Source: Puffinus mauretanicus (Eukaryota; Chordata; Aves; Procellariiformes; Procellariidae). From it: a stretch of DNA of 64,000 nucleotides. The notes beneath the pieces are model-generated. The model was not told the origin of the DNA. It saw nothing but the letters and a program-made list of their open reading frames with translations, and made no database searches. A program made the translations under genes and the position numbers. This document shows positions 39,535 through 50,700 of this stretch, piece by piece (position 1 is the stretch's first letter; every line of letters begins with the position of its first letter). The stretch spans positions 152,501-216,500 of the forward strand of contig JAJKFH010004101.1 in NCBI GenBank assembly GCA_023333565.1, given 5' to 3'.

Positions 39535-40320
39535 ACTTCTTTTATTTTGAACCTGCCACCTCCTAGCTTTACTTAGTGTATTAGAGGAGAGAGTGAATAA
39601 TCATTTGCCGTTCAATTTCTGTATGTCTCATTTATTTTATAGACATGTATCATACCTGTTCAGTCAGTTCTTTTTCAGGCTGAAGAATCTACTCTGTTTA
39701 ATCATTCTTCATACGAAACTTTTCTACAGGTGCAATTATCCTTTTCCAATTTTACAACATGCTTTTTTGAGATGGGATGGACCTGGGACAAATCTGCTGG
39801 TAGTATTCAAAATGTCACTGCACCTTAGATTTATTAAGTGGCAGAATGATGTTTCCTGTATTGTTCCCTTTCTAATAATTTTTAAAATTCTATTTCCTTT
39901 CTTGGCAAATATGCATCTCTTCATGTTGAATTTAATTCACCATTTAGTCACCCAGTATTGTGATGGTCCTCTGCAGTACTTCATAGCTAGCCCTTGTCTT
40001 TACTACATTGAGAAATTTGGTATCAAATGGGAACATCATCATTTCACTCTCTTTCTCTCACCCTGGTTATTTTCCAATATATTATGTCTAACTGGTTCCA
40101 CTACAATCCGTGTGAGTCTCCTCTGATCATATCCATGCTATCTGCAACCTGGCCATTCTTTTTTACTCTCTATATCCTTTCTTAATAATTTCTTAACTCA
40201 TGTGAATATCTCTTTTCTTATCCCATAGCTGTTTCTTTTTTTTAAAAGCATTTGATGAGAGATTTTGTTGCACAATTTTCTTAACTATATCAACAGAATC
40301 CTACCTGTCTGTGTTTTGAC
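39535..40320 (-). mobile_element. Very old CR1-type LINE fragment, minus strand
   Basis: On the minus strand this block is recognisably collinear with the deep amniote CR1 lineage, not the recent avian subfamilies. Landmarks on the plus strand, in order, are CAGGCTGAAGAATCTACTCT, CATTCTTCATACGAAAC, CTTTTTTGAGATGGGATGGA, ATGCATCTCTTCATGTTGAA, GTCACCCAGTATTGTGATGG, TTTGGTATCAAATGGGAACA and TCTTATCCCATAGCTGTTTC. Divergence is high but the order is kept over about 780 bp. The 177-codon plus-strand frame at 39593-40126 is the antisense of this repeat, not a gene. Confidence 0.8.
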
Positions 40321-41246
40321 TTCTGTAGAGTGTTATTTGGAGGGAGAAAACAAACAAACAATAATATACTGCATTTTATGGTTGGAAACGCTTGGATTTG
40401 TTATGTGTTTGGCTGACTAGAAAATAGTTGAAGAACACAACTGATGATTACAAATGTCAGGATTTTTATTTCTTCTAATTCAAAATTTCCTAAAGCTCAT
40501 ACAAAATATGGCACCTGCATCACTAAAATGGGATTACCTTTCTGACATTTAAGACTACATCTGAACATGTTTTATTACTCAAGACCTGTTAATAGAGGGA
40601 AATAACAATTATTGGTCATGGTCAAAACTTCAGTGATTGTCTCTCAATAGGGAATGAACTGAAGCTTGTAATTCTGGTAACTTAATGATGCAGCTGTGTG
40701 TTGTTTGGTTACCTCAGGCTTAGATGCAATTCATAACATTGTTTTATATTAAAATGGGAAATAGATATCCATAATATGAACTTAAAGAACAGTATACTTA
40801 TTATTTAATGAATTCTATGAACCTTTAAGAGAGTCTTCCTTTTATTTTATTTCAGCTCTCAAGCTGCCTTGTACTTCATCTGGCTGCATCATTTAGTTAC
40901 TCCTATTTCACCCTTCATATACTGCATTTTTCCTTCCGAGATATTGCATGATCTGCAATTGTGTTAGGATATTCTTAGTATTTGATCAAACCCTTCTTAA
41001 GATTTGGAATGAAACAAGTTGTTTAAAAATATTTTCTACTTGATTTATTACTTTTTCAGGAACAAGTTAGAATAACATTTTTATACAGACACATTAGATG
41101 CTTACAGTTGCTTGATTGTGATTTCTGAGTATATATTATAAAATTGTAATTTAACGGTAGTGTTTATAAAGTTGTAGAAGGTGTGTTTAACACATGGAGA
41201 TCAAAGCATATATGAGGAAGAAAATTATGAATCATATCTAAACACA
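40321..41246. other. Unique DNA, no gene recognised
   Basis: Nothing recognisable was seen apart from a short (CAAA)n tract near 40350. Confidence 0.55.
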
Positions 41247-41249
41247 TAT

Positions 41250-42372
41250 ATTGGTAGCAAGGTGGTAGCTGCGGGGGCTGCAGGGGCTTCTGTGAGGTGA
41301 GGTCAGGGCTACCCTGAACCAGACACAGCCGGTTCCAGCTAGTTCCAACCAGCTCCAACAGACCTGCCGCAGGGGGCACAGCTGAGCCCCTAAGCCAAGA
41401 TGGTGGCACCTCTAGGAAAGCGTATTGCAGAAAGGGTAAAAAACACTGTGTAAAAGGTGTGAGAGAGAAGAGTGAGAAAAATATGAGAAAAACAGCCCTT
41501 CAGACACCAAGGCCAGAGCAGTAGGAGAGGGAGGAGGTGCTCCAGGAGTCGGAGCAGAGGTTCCCTTGCACCCCCTGGTGAAGATCATGGTGATGCAGGC
41601 TGTCCCCCTGTAGCCCATGGAAGACCACAGTGGAGCAGATATCCGCACTGCAGTTTGTGAAGGAAACCACGCCACAGTAGGTGGACATGCCCTGAAGGAA
41701 GCTGCAGCCCATGGAGAACCCACGCAGGAGCAGGCTTCTGGAAGGAACAGTGGCCACGGAGAGGAGCCCACACACAAGAGCAGTTTTTCTGGCAGGAGCT
41801 GCAGCGCATGGGGGACCCACGCTGGAGCAGTCTGTGCTTGATGGGCTGTACCTCGTGGAGAGGACCCACGCTGGAGCAGTTCTTGAAGAACTACAGCCCA
41901 TGGGAAGGACCCAAGCAGTAGCAGTTCAGGAAGGACTGTATTCTGTGGGAAGGGCCCCACGCTGGAGCAAGGGAACAGCATGAGGAGGAAGGATTGGCAG
42001 AGAGGAGCTGTTGTGGACTGACCAGGACCCCCATTCCCTATTCCTCTACACTGCTCAGGGCGGGGAGAGATGTAAGAGTCAGGAATGAAGGAGTGAAGTT
42101 GAGCCTGGGAAGAAGACAGGAGTGGGGGAAAAGTGTTTTAGTTCTTGTCTTTGTTTCTCACCATCTGAATTATTTTAATTAAGAAGAAATTAAATTATTT
42201 TTCCCCAAGTTGAGTCCTTTTTGCCTGTGATGGTACTTAGTAAGTGATCTCCCTATCTTTATATCGACCCGCAAACCATTTCATCTTATTTTCTCCCCTT
42301 GTCCTGTTGAGGAGGGGGGTGATAGAGTGGCTGGGAGGGCACCTAGCAGCCAGAGGTCAACCCACCACAACA
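41250..42372 (+). mobile_element. Solo LTR of a second, longer ERV-L-type family
   Basis: The block is GC-richer than its surroundings. It shows the order typical of a long avian ERV-L LTR: a 5' part 'CTGCAGGGGCTTCTGTGAGG', a middle of imperfect 45-bp tandem units, 'GAAGTTGAGCCTGGGAAGAA', an ATTAAA signal at 42189-42194, 'TTCCCCAAGTTGAGTCC' and a 3' end GAGGTCAACCCACCACA. Both sides carry a similar ACACA(A)TATA sequence (41242-41250 and 42370-42379), so the exact ends are uncertain within about 6 bp. Either ACACA or ATATA could be the 5-bp target duplication. No internal proviral sequence is attached. Long minus-strand frames here (41412-41981) arise from the tandem units and are not genes. 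Confidence 0.85.
41613..41980 (+). repeat. About eight imperfect 45-bp tandem units inside the LTR
   Basis: The recurring core is GACCCACGCTGGAGCAGT, followed by about 25 bp ending in CTGCAGCCCATGG-like sequence. The best-matched units are the last four (41806 to about 41975). The earlier ones are more diverged. Confidence 0.85.
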
Positions 42373-45300
42373 CAATATACCCAGATAAATATATTTTAGG
42401 CAGTAAATTTTTGGAGTGTGCCCAAAAAAAGGCAATTTCTATATCATTGCTCTACTTAAGCTTGTAAAACTATCATATAGCATTCAAAGAGGAATGTCTT
42501 TCTTACACATAATGATAAAGATAAAGAAGTTGTATTTACATTTAGATATGACTAAGTTTTTATCTTTTAGAAGTGGCAGTATGGTCATTGCTCAGCATAC
42601 ACTAATAGCATGCAGTCTTGTCAGTCTGGAATTCGTTTCTTTTTGTTGTTTTTTGGAAGGATCTAAAATTAGTTTGTCTAAGTATATCTTGTTTTGACCA
42701 GTTAAAAGTCCCACCCAGCCCTATTTCAAGAATTGTTAGTGTACAACTTAAATTTGAAAGAACAAAGTGATATGATTAACAAAACACACATACAAAAAGG
42801 CCAAATACAAAAAACTGCCACTGGAATATTTAAGTCACTTTCATTAAATGTCCAACAGATTCCCAATCCTGCAGTGAGCTTTATTTAAAAACTCATTGAA
42901 GTTATGTGATGCCATGAGGATGCAGGAATTTGTTTTTATTTTACCTCCTTCCCAGAAAAAGAAAGAAGAAGAAAAAGTGGTAGAAAATGCAGCATATACA
43001 ATGAGCAAAAAATCATGTTCTCATTGAAAAGTCATGCCTCAGTTGACTTCTATGACTTTTTAAAGGAGGTAGGCTGAACCAAAAGACTATACTTGTCTTT
43101 TTTGAGGGAATAAAATTCTATTGAGACATGTTTGACTAAGGCTATATCAGGAATATCAGGCCATGAAAAATAATTAAAGTGAAGACACTCCATCATAACA
43201 CCTTTAATGCCTAGTTAATTTGCAGGCCTGACTTAGCTGTGAAGTAAATTCAGTTACCCTAGAATCATTTAACTGATTGACTGAAATGTACTGAAAGGAA
43301 ATACATAATCTGCTATTGCAGCTCAGCTAACCAACAGTAACTCATTGACCATGACAACTTCAGCCTGTTTACATGCTGAATCACCAGCTTCCTGGTTAGC
43401 AAGGACATTCAGAGGATTCTAGTCTAAATATTTACTCCAATGTAAAGATGATGTCTTATAAATAAAAACATGACTTTATTTATTCTAACATTCATTCAAT
43501 TATGTTTTTTGGGTTGTATCAGGCAAACAATACTATAAGTATGGACTACAAAAAATGATGCTGATGACTAAAATCTGAGTTCATTATTACAAGATGAAGT
43601 TACTCTCCCTGTGGCAGTAAAAAAATTGATGACTCAATAACAAAAATGGCAGCTGGAACCATAATTATTGTTGGAACCAAGCAGTTCTGGTATACTCAAG
43701 CAATATATCAAATATGATTACATTTCAAAGTGGTCAGTTTCGTCTTCATTGCTTTCAGTCACTTCTTTCTATTTCTCATTTATTTCCAAATTTGGAGGCA
43801 CACCTCAGGTGAGTTAATTACGACAAACGTAATTAACACCAGTTCACAAATGCTTCTGATTACACTTAGTCGGACCTATTTTTGCAAACAGAACTGAGCC
43901 AGAGGGTTAATGGTAGCACATAGTGAATCTGTCATCATATTGCTGAGTGTTGATTATACTTGGGCTTGATAAAAGATACCAGTCACAAGTGATAAGCTAT
44001 TACAGATGGATACTATAAGATGTTCTGTAAATACCGTCTGGCTAGTTGCATATGATTCACCACCCTTACTCTGCTATACTTAGACTTATAAACCTGGGGT
44101 GATTTGTGACTTCTCTATCAGGAAGACTCTGTCTCAAACCTAAGTCTTAAGAACTAATGAACATCCATGTCTCTCACTGATGACAGGATATTGTCAGAAA
44201 AGGAAGCTTAAAATTGGTATGGTTATTCCTCTGTTAGCATAGATCAGCAGAAGCATTACATTTAGAATGGAGTGCAGCTTTGCACAGAAGAGCATGACAA
44301 TGTTAGAGTCAGAGGTGAGTAACTAACTCTAGTATCTACTTGTAGGAAGTTATTGTGATAGCAGATTAAACAAAATACAAATACAGTGCATGGACTGAAC
44401 CCATTCTAAGTGTAGCCAAGCATGAATGAAGCACAGATGCCGGCCAACGTTAACAGTGGCAGACACAGTTCTGCCTGGCACTGTCAGTAGAGGGCTGGGA
44501 CACAGGCAAATCTGGAATCAATTGCCTGTTTCTTTCCAGCAGTGTGGGATCAGATCATCCACTGGTATCTTAAATAAAAATAATCTATCCATCATCCAGT
44601 CTTGTGTCATCTCTTCGGGGAACTAAACCAAGAAAACCTCTGCCTATCAGCTAAATATAAATCTAGTCTTATGTCTGTGAGTGCTATTTGAACTTAGTAC
44701 TTGGCCCTTTAACTTATTTGAAACATGGTTTCTATTCATGGAGTCAATCATGTCTGCTCTTTCCATGAGTGTTGTGCATTGCATATATATGTCTAGGAAC
44801 AGTACATGCATGCACATTTTCAAGGAATCATACTCACAGTAATAGTTTGACCACAATAAAAATGAGGACATTTAACTTCATCAAGAGCAGGATGAGATTC
44901 TACTTTAAGGACTTAGTCTAACATTTACTCTGTATGAACTACACACTTACATTTAATTGTTTATTTATTCATGAACAATCAGTAGGTAAGACCCTTAGAC
45001 TGTGCTTCAATTAAAATAAATAAGTGACTATATAATGTGCGGCCTAGAAAACTGAAGACAAATTACTGTTCTTCAGAAAGAAACTTCGGAGGGCAATGGA
45101 GATTGCAAAGTTGTACTATTGTGTTTAGAGGATGAACTTGTTCTAGGCCTCAGAAACTCTGCATACTTTCAGAAATGGATTTAATAGAATCTTTCATTGT
45201 TCTGATTTATTAGTGGGCTGACACTGCAAAATGGTATCTTCTCTATTATTTGTGTTCAACTTGGCCAGAATCCCGTCGTGCAATTACACAGAGAGAGAAA

Positions 45301-47201
45301 GCATTCCCTTCTCATTCCCTTCTGATGTCCTGCCTCCTCCAAGTATTTGCCTCAAATGTGTGTGGTTAAAGCAGTCTAGACAGGTATGCAAGTTGATTGA
45401 CTGGGTGAATCTAAATTAGAAGGAGAAGATATAAAAATAATAGGATAAGGTCAGAAAAACGAACAGAATGCTATAGTGTATAGAGATAGCTATATATAAA
45501 AATACTATATGTCTATTAAGTTCTCTCTGATGATGGCTACAATGAGCTGCAGCAACCAATCTCACAAAAATGCTTTCTACCTGCAGCACTCTTCCAGAAA
45601 TGTGCTCTTTCTTTCAGACTTTGAAAGATGATATGCAAAGATAACAATTGCAGCAACAGAGATTCAGGTCAGAATGCAAAATATAAAGGTATGTTTTACT
45701 TGGTTTCTAACTCCAGCATATGTTCATAAACCAAGAAATAAAAAATATTTAAAATTCCACTTACTGTGGAATTTACTGTTTTCATAAAGATCTACAAAAG
45801 GTGTGATTATTCGAGATGCTTTATTAGGTGGGAAATAACACTTTAATAAGTATTATTTATCAATGTCTGCCTTTAACTGAGATAGGCAGGGTCCAGTGGA
45901 ACTTTTCAGGATGATTTGAATGCATGGATTGTAGAGACTGCTCCTAGAGAAAGTTCTGTGCTACGTGACACACATCACACTTTTTTTTCTTGTTTTTTTT
46001 CTGTAAGCCTTATAAAAAATGAACTCATCATCCTTCTGTTCAGGTAAAGGGTGGCAAAGCAAAAGAGAGGTGGAAATTCCTATTTTAAGTGTTCTGTCAC
46101 AGCAAAAGTCTGTGGCAGAGGGCATGCCAAAGAACCTTACTTGGCCACAGTAGAAGGGATTGTATACTACCTCTGAGCAGTATTTGGGGAGCGCTGGCAT
46201 AGCTGGTGACAGGTAAGGAATGCGGCACGGCGAGAGAGGGAATCGTGAATGCTCACGATGGGGTTCCCAGCCAGCCACGCCTTTGGATGATCTGGGAGCT
46301 GGTGTCCCAGCACAGAGCTGCAGTCAGTGTAAGAGGAAGGAGCCTCTCTGAGAGCCATCCAGAGCTCCCGAGCTCCGAGGAGGCCTCAGGACAATTGAGA
46401 CTTCATGAACGAAAGTAAGTATATTTTCAAAGGGAGCAAAGTTTAAGTAGGAAGAGAGAATCCATTTGTGAATCTTGCCATCCACTGAATCATGCAGCCA
46501 CCTGAGATATAGTTGAGCCGTTTTCCCTACTCTGATATCTTTGTGTATTGAATCTTTTACTATAAAATTTTTTTTGTAGCCACTCACAGATACAAAAGAT
46601 GTTTCTGTGAACAAAACCTCTTCTATTTTTTAAAAGCCTTGCTGCTCTATTTCAGCATTAGACATTGTAATTCTTTTTTCTGCTTCACTGTGGGTTGATA
46701 TGGAAATGGAATTGGGAACAGTATTAGAGTGTAGACTTGAGCCAAAAAGTTAGCCTTTGTTTCCCATGTCAACTGTTATCTTACCATACAATCTTAGGCA
46801 ACTCATTTCACTTTAGCATGCCCCAATTTGCCAGAGATATATTGGCAATACTACACAGCTCCAATAGACTTGAAATGGAGTTACATCACATCCCTTCTCT
46901 CCTAATTTTCTAAACAAAATGGATATGTTTGTACAACAAACCATAACTATCCCCCACAAGACTATGACATTTTTCTGTACGACATTCAAACTCTCTCCAA
47001 AAATCACAGACCTAAGGTATTCTGAATGTGTTATTTTAAACTTTAGTCGCATGCTTTTTATTTGCTACCTTCTTTCTAATTGCTTTGTGTTGCCATTAAA
47101 CAGTAGAAATGTTAATTGTGGATTTTCACATACAATTATATATATTTATAAGCCTGCTTAGATCTCAAGTGGATGGAGGGAGAATGTGCACTCTTCAGTG
47201 C
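42373..47201. other. Unique DNA, no gene recognised
   Basis: No exon or transposon is recognised. It holds a palindromic pair of TAATTA sites at 43813-43837 and a CpG-enriched patch at about 46170-46420. The stretches around 43140-43440 and 43790-43960 look like candidates for conserved non-coding elements, by impression only. Confidence 0.5.
43813..43837. repeat. Perfect inverted repeat of TAATTA-containing arms
   Basis: GTTAATTACG (43813-43822) and CGTAATTAAC (43828-43837) are exact reverse complements separated by ACAAA. Each arm holds TAATTA, the core recognised by many homeodomain proteins, which suggests a dimer site. Occupancy is inference. Confidence 0.85.
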
Positions 47202-47489
47202 TGTCATGGTTTAACGCCAACTAGCAACTAAGCACCACACAGCCGCTCGCTCACTCCCCCCCGGTGGGATGGGGGAGAGAATCAGAAGAGTAAAAGTGAG
47301 AAAACTCATGAGTTGAGATAAAAACAGTTTAATAGAGAAAGCAAAACAAGGAATTAATTCACTACTTCCCATCGGCAGGCAGGTGTTCAGCCATCTCCAG
47401 GAAAGCAGGGCTCCATCATGCTTAACAGTTACTTGTGAAGACGAACACCATCACTCCAAACTTCCCCCCTTCCTTCTTCTTCCCCCAGC

Positions 47490-47497
47490 TTTATAAA
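47490..47497 (-). promoter_or_regulatory. TATA box of the minus-strand LTR
   Basis: TTTATAAA lies just downstream of the CRE on the minus strand, in the position expected of the U3 core promoter. Confidence 0.7.
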
Positions 47498-47504
47498 CTG
47501 AGCA

Positions 47505-47512
47505 TGACGTCA
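47505..47512 (-). promoter_or_regulatory. Full CRE palindrome in LTR U3
   Basis: TGACGTCA is the consensus CREB/ATF site. It lies 7 bp from the LTR TATA box. The corresponding sites in the other three related LTRs have lost the CpG (TGATGTCA or TGACATCA). Confidence 0.75.
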
Positions 47513-47751
47513 TATGGTATGGAACATCCCTTTGGTCAGTTGGGGTCAGCTGTCCCAGCTGTGTCCCCTCCCACACTTCCCTGGTGGGGTGGTGTGAGAA
47601 GCAGAAAAGGCCTTGACTCTGTGTAAGCACTGCTCAGCAATAACGAAAACATCCCTGTATTATCAACACTGTTTTCAGCAGAAATCCAAAATATAGCCCC
47701 ATACTAGCTAATGTGAAGAAAATTAACTCTACCTTAGCCAAAACCAGCACA

Positions 47752-50700
47752 ATTGCAATTTCTTGAAACCAATTTTGATACAGCTATCTGCGGATATGGT
47801 TTATCTGTGTATTTATTTCCAAGAAGCAGTAATATTAAAGGTATGCAGGATTTGTAGCAGGTAGATTATGTTTGTGAAGATACATATAATATAATGAGAT
47901 CTCGAGTTGAAAGGTCATCTAAGAGCTTGGTAAAACTACACAAGTTACACGTAGTATTCTGTCTGTAAACATTTCTTAAGAGAAGACAACTTCTACACAA
48001 CTTTTCCTTGTAATTCAGTTTAAAAAAAAAAAAAAAAAAGAAAATCTATAAAAGCAGAATACTTTTCTCCAAATGGAATAATTTAGAGTTTTCCATGAGA
48101 TTATCCTGCTTCTTAAGGATTGGGAAATATATAATATTTAAGCAGAATGAGATGACATGCACATATGGTTAAGTGAATTTATCTCGCCATAACAATATAG
48201 CCTTATTTTGTAAAAGTAAATGTGCACATTTAGACCAAAATGATGTCTCTTTTAGTGCAAGGGGAGTATTCCAAAAAGGATTCTATTCCCCACTTAGGGC
48301 TGCTGCACAGGAGGCAGCCAACACTGCAAATCCAATAATGGTATTGTAACCACTGACACAGCTCTACTGGTGAGTGATCCAGAAGGTTTTATTACTTATG
48401 CTGATTGTGTTCATGCCTTTTATCTCCTTCTGTTGGTAAGCTATCATTTAAAGCAGAATTCTCTCAAAATTATACCTTTCACATCTGCCCTATCTAATAT
48501 CTATGAGTCTCAAACTTGCAAATTCTCCTTTGTCAACTGGAACAAAATAACTCTGGGGTTTCAGACAACAGAAGAAAAGAATAGATATTTTCTAAATTTT
48601 CCCCAGATGGTACAGTAGGATAATGCAGTTTACAAGAGATACAAGTAACAGTTAGTCCTTCTGCTCTATCTATGTAACAGATCTCATCATCACTGGATGT
48701 CTACTAATCTGCATTTGCTGAAAATACAACCTCATTTTTTGGTATTACATTATATTTATAATGCATTAACTATTACTGTAGAAGGTTAATTTAAATTAGG
48801 AAACGTTTTGCATTTGTAGGGGAAACTAGAGAGGGGAAATCCTCTTTTCAGTTTTATTTGGAAAGTTTTATAATCAGCAATCAACGGGGAGTCTGACTTT
48901 CAATGATGATGTTGACTTTCCATATGTTGCTATCGAGAAGAAGAATTTTCTTATCTTTTTCTGGGTTTTTTTGTTGTTGTTTTTTGTTTTATTTGGTTGG
49001 GGGGGCAGTGTGGGAACATTATTATCACATATATTCTGAAAGATATTTAAGTTAATACTGAAAACAATTCTCTTCCAAACAATCTATTCAGAGCAATAAT
49101 TACCCTTTTCCTGAAAAATATAATTTGTGTTTAAACATGTGGAAAAATATTAGTTCAAAGAAAAGGATTCTGACTCTGGATGTGAACAGTTTGCTGTCCT
49201 GCAAACTTCAGGATATATTGGTTTGGTGAGTAGTAAGATAAGAAGTTGTTTGGGTATGAAAGAGAGAGAGGAGAGAGAGATGAGAGTAATGATAAAAAGC
49301 CCAGGATAGAAAAGAAACATTTAATACAGACAGTGTAAAAGGATCCTGAAAGGAATCAAAGGAAAACACTATTCAAAGAAAAGTAGATGGGAGGATTACC
49401 TATTCTTAATTAATAACATTTGCAAGCTGATGCTGAATTGTTTCTCATTCCCTCACTACTCTGTTAATATCGTACTACTTCTCCCTTTCTCAGACAGTAA
49501 CTGCCAGAATGGTTGCATTTTTTTCCATGAGGTTTTACTAGCTTTATTTATTCTGAATTATTTTTAAGCATAGCAAATCTAAAATATACAAAAGAAGTAT
49601 AAACTAAAACTTGTTACTTTTAATTTTCAGTTTATACTGTCATACTAGTGTGATCATTGTGCCATAATTATGCTTCACTATACAGGAGTTTCAAAGGAAA
49701 CCATATAATTTATAAAAGCCTTAATAGAGATACTAATGTAGACATTTATTATACATACTTATTTTCTCTGGGGAAAAATAATTATATGAAACAGAAAAGT
49801 AAGGACAGTGGAAAGGCAGGGTTTGCTGCAAGTCATGTTCTTAGATGAATTTTATTTCAATTGTCTTATTTATGCTATTCTAAGATTGTTAAAGAAAGAT
49901 CTTATATGTGAACTATGATCATGCCGCTTCCATGATTCTCATCTCGTTCAGCTCTCATTATTAACTTTCTGAGGAGAGGTGAGTAGATTCACTATTTGCC
50001 TTGGTAAACCCTTTGCAGAAATAAATTATATTGTTAACTTTAATGTGTGCAAACATGTAGCATTGATGTGATTGAAAATGAAACCCCAAACACTTATAGA
50101 AAGGCACAGGATTTTTTTTTTTTTAATTTTATAAAATAAACTAGTTTTCAGAACAGGAGATTTTTTTTGTGAAACAGTTTACAACTATGTTATTTGCACT
50201 CCCCTTTATTCTCATCTATTTGCATTGCTGTCAGTGGGCTTTTTTCCATTGATATTATTCACCTAATTTATGGAGCTACTGCAGAGCTTGTGCTTAAGAG
50301 TTGCAAACATAAAGTACTGCATAATGGTGCTTATATTTTATGTCTGTTATAAAACTTTAAACTCACAAATGGATCCAATAAGCTCTACTGGACAGCTTTG
50401 GTGTATGTCCAATATGTTTTAATGCTATATTAAAAATTTCATGTCAAAGTTCTTCAGTTATTTTTCTCCTACATTTCTCATCTGGGTTGAATTACAATAA
50501 TATATTTTCATCATATTTTCACATGATCCTGCCTACTTCAGAGCTGAGATCTCTTATTCTTAAATCTTTTGATAACATTTTCTGAAGGTCTTTTAGCAAA
50601 TATTTACAGCTACTGCCTTTGAAACACATTCCACAGCTGCCAGCCTTTACATATGATAAATGGATATTGCAATGTTAAGCACTTACTTAAAAGCTCTAGA

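Larger units (their letters stand above)
47202..47751 (-). mobile_element. Solo ERV-L-type LTR, minus strand, with intact CRE and TATA
   Basis: The left edge is TGTCATGGTTTAACGCC and the right edge CCAAAACCAGCACA, matching both ends of the LTR at 15823-16441. The flanks AGTGC (47197-47201) and ATTGC (47752-47756) match 4/5 as a target duplication. On the minus strand, transcription signals are in the normal order: the CRE palindrome TGACGTCA (47505-47512), then TTTATAAA (47490-47497) as TATA box, then an ATTAAA polyadenylation signal (complement near 47328). Among the four related LTRs here it has the best-preserved promoter. Confidence 0.94.

Noticed and set aside
39593..40126. 177-codon plus-strand frame, hydrophobic
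   Set aside because: Antisense of a very old CR1 fragment; no protein family recognised.
41412..41981. 189-codon minus-strand frame, Cys/Ser/Pro-rich
   Set aside because: It lies wholly in the tandem units of an LTR; length and composition come from repeating a 45-bp unit, a multiple of three.
46409..46417. Splice donor of a host exon
   Set aside because: Motif alone is too common; no coding frame or matching acceptor found, so not annotated as an exon.
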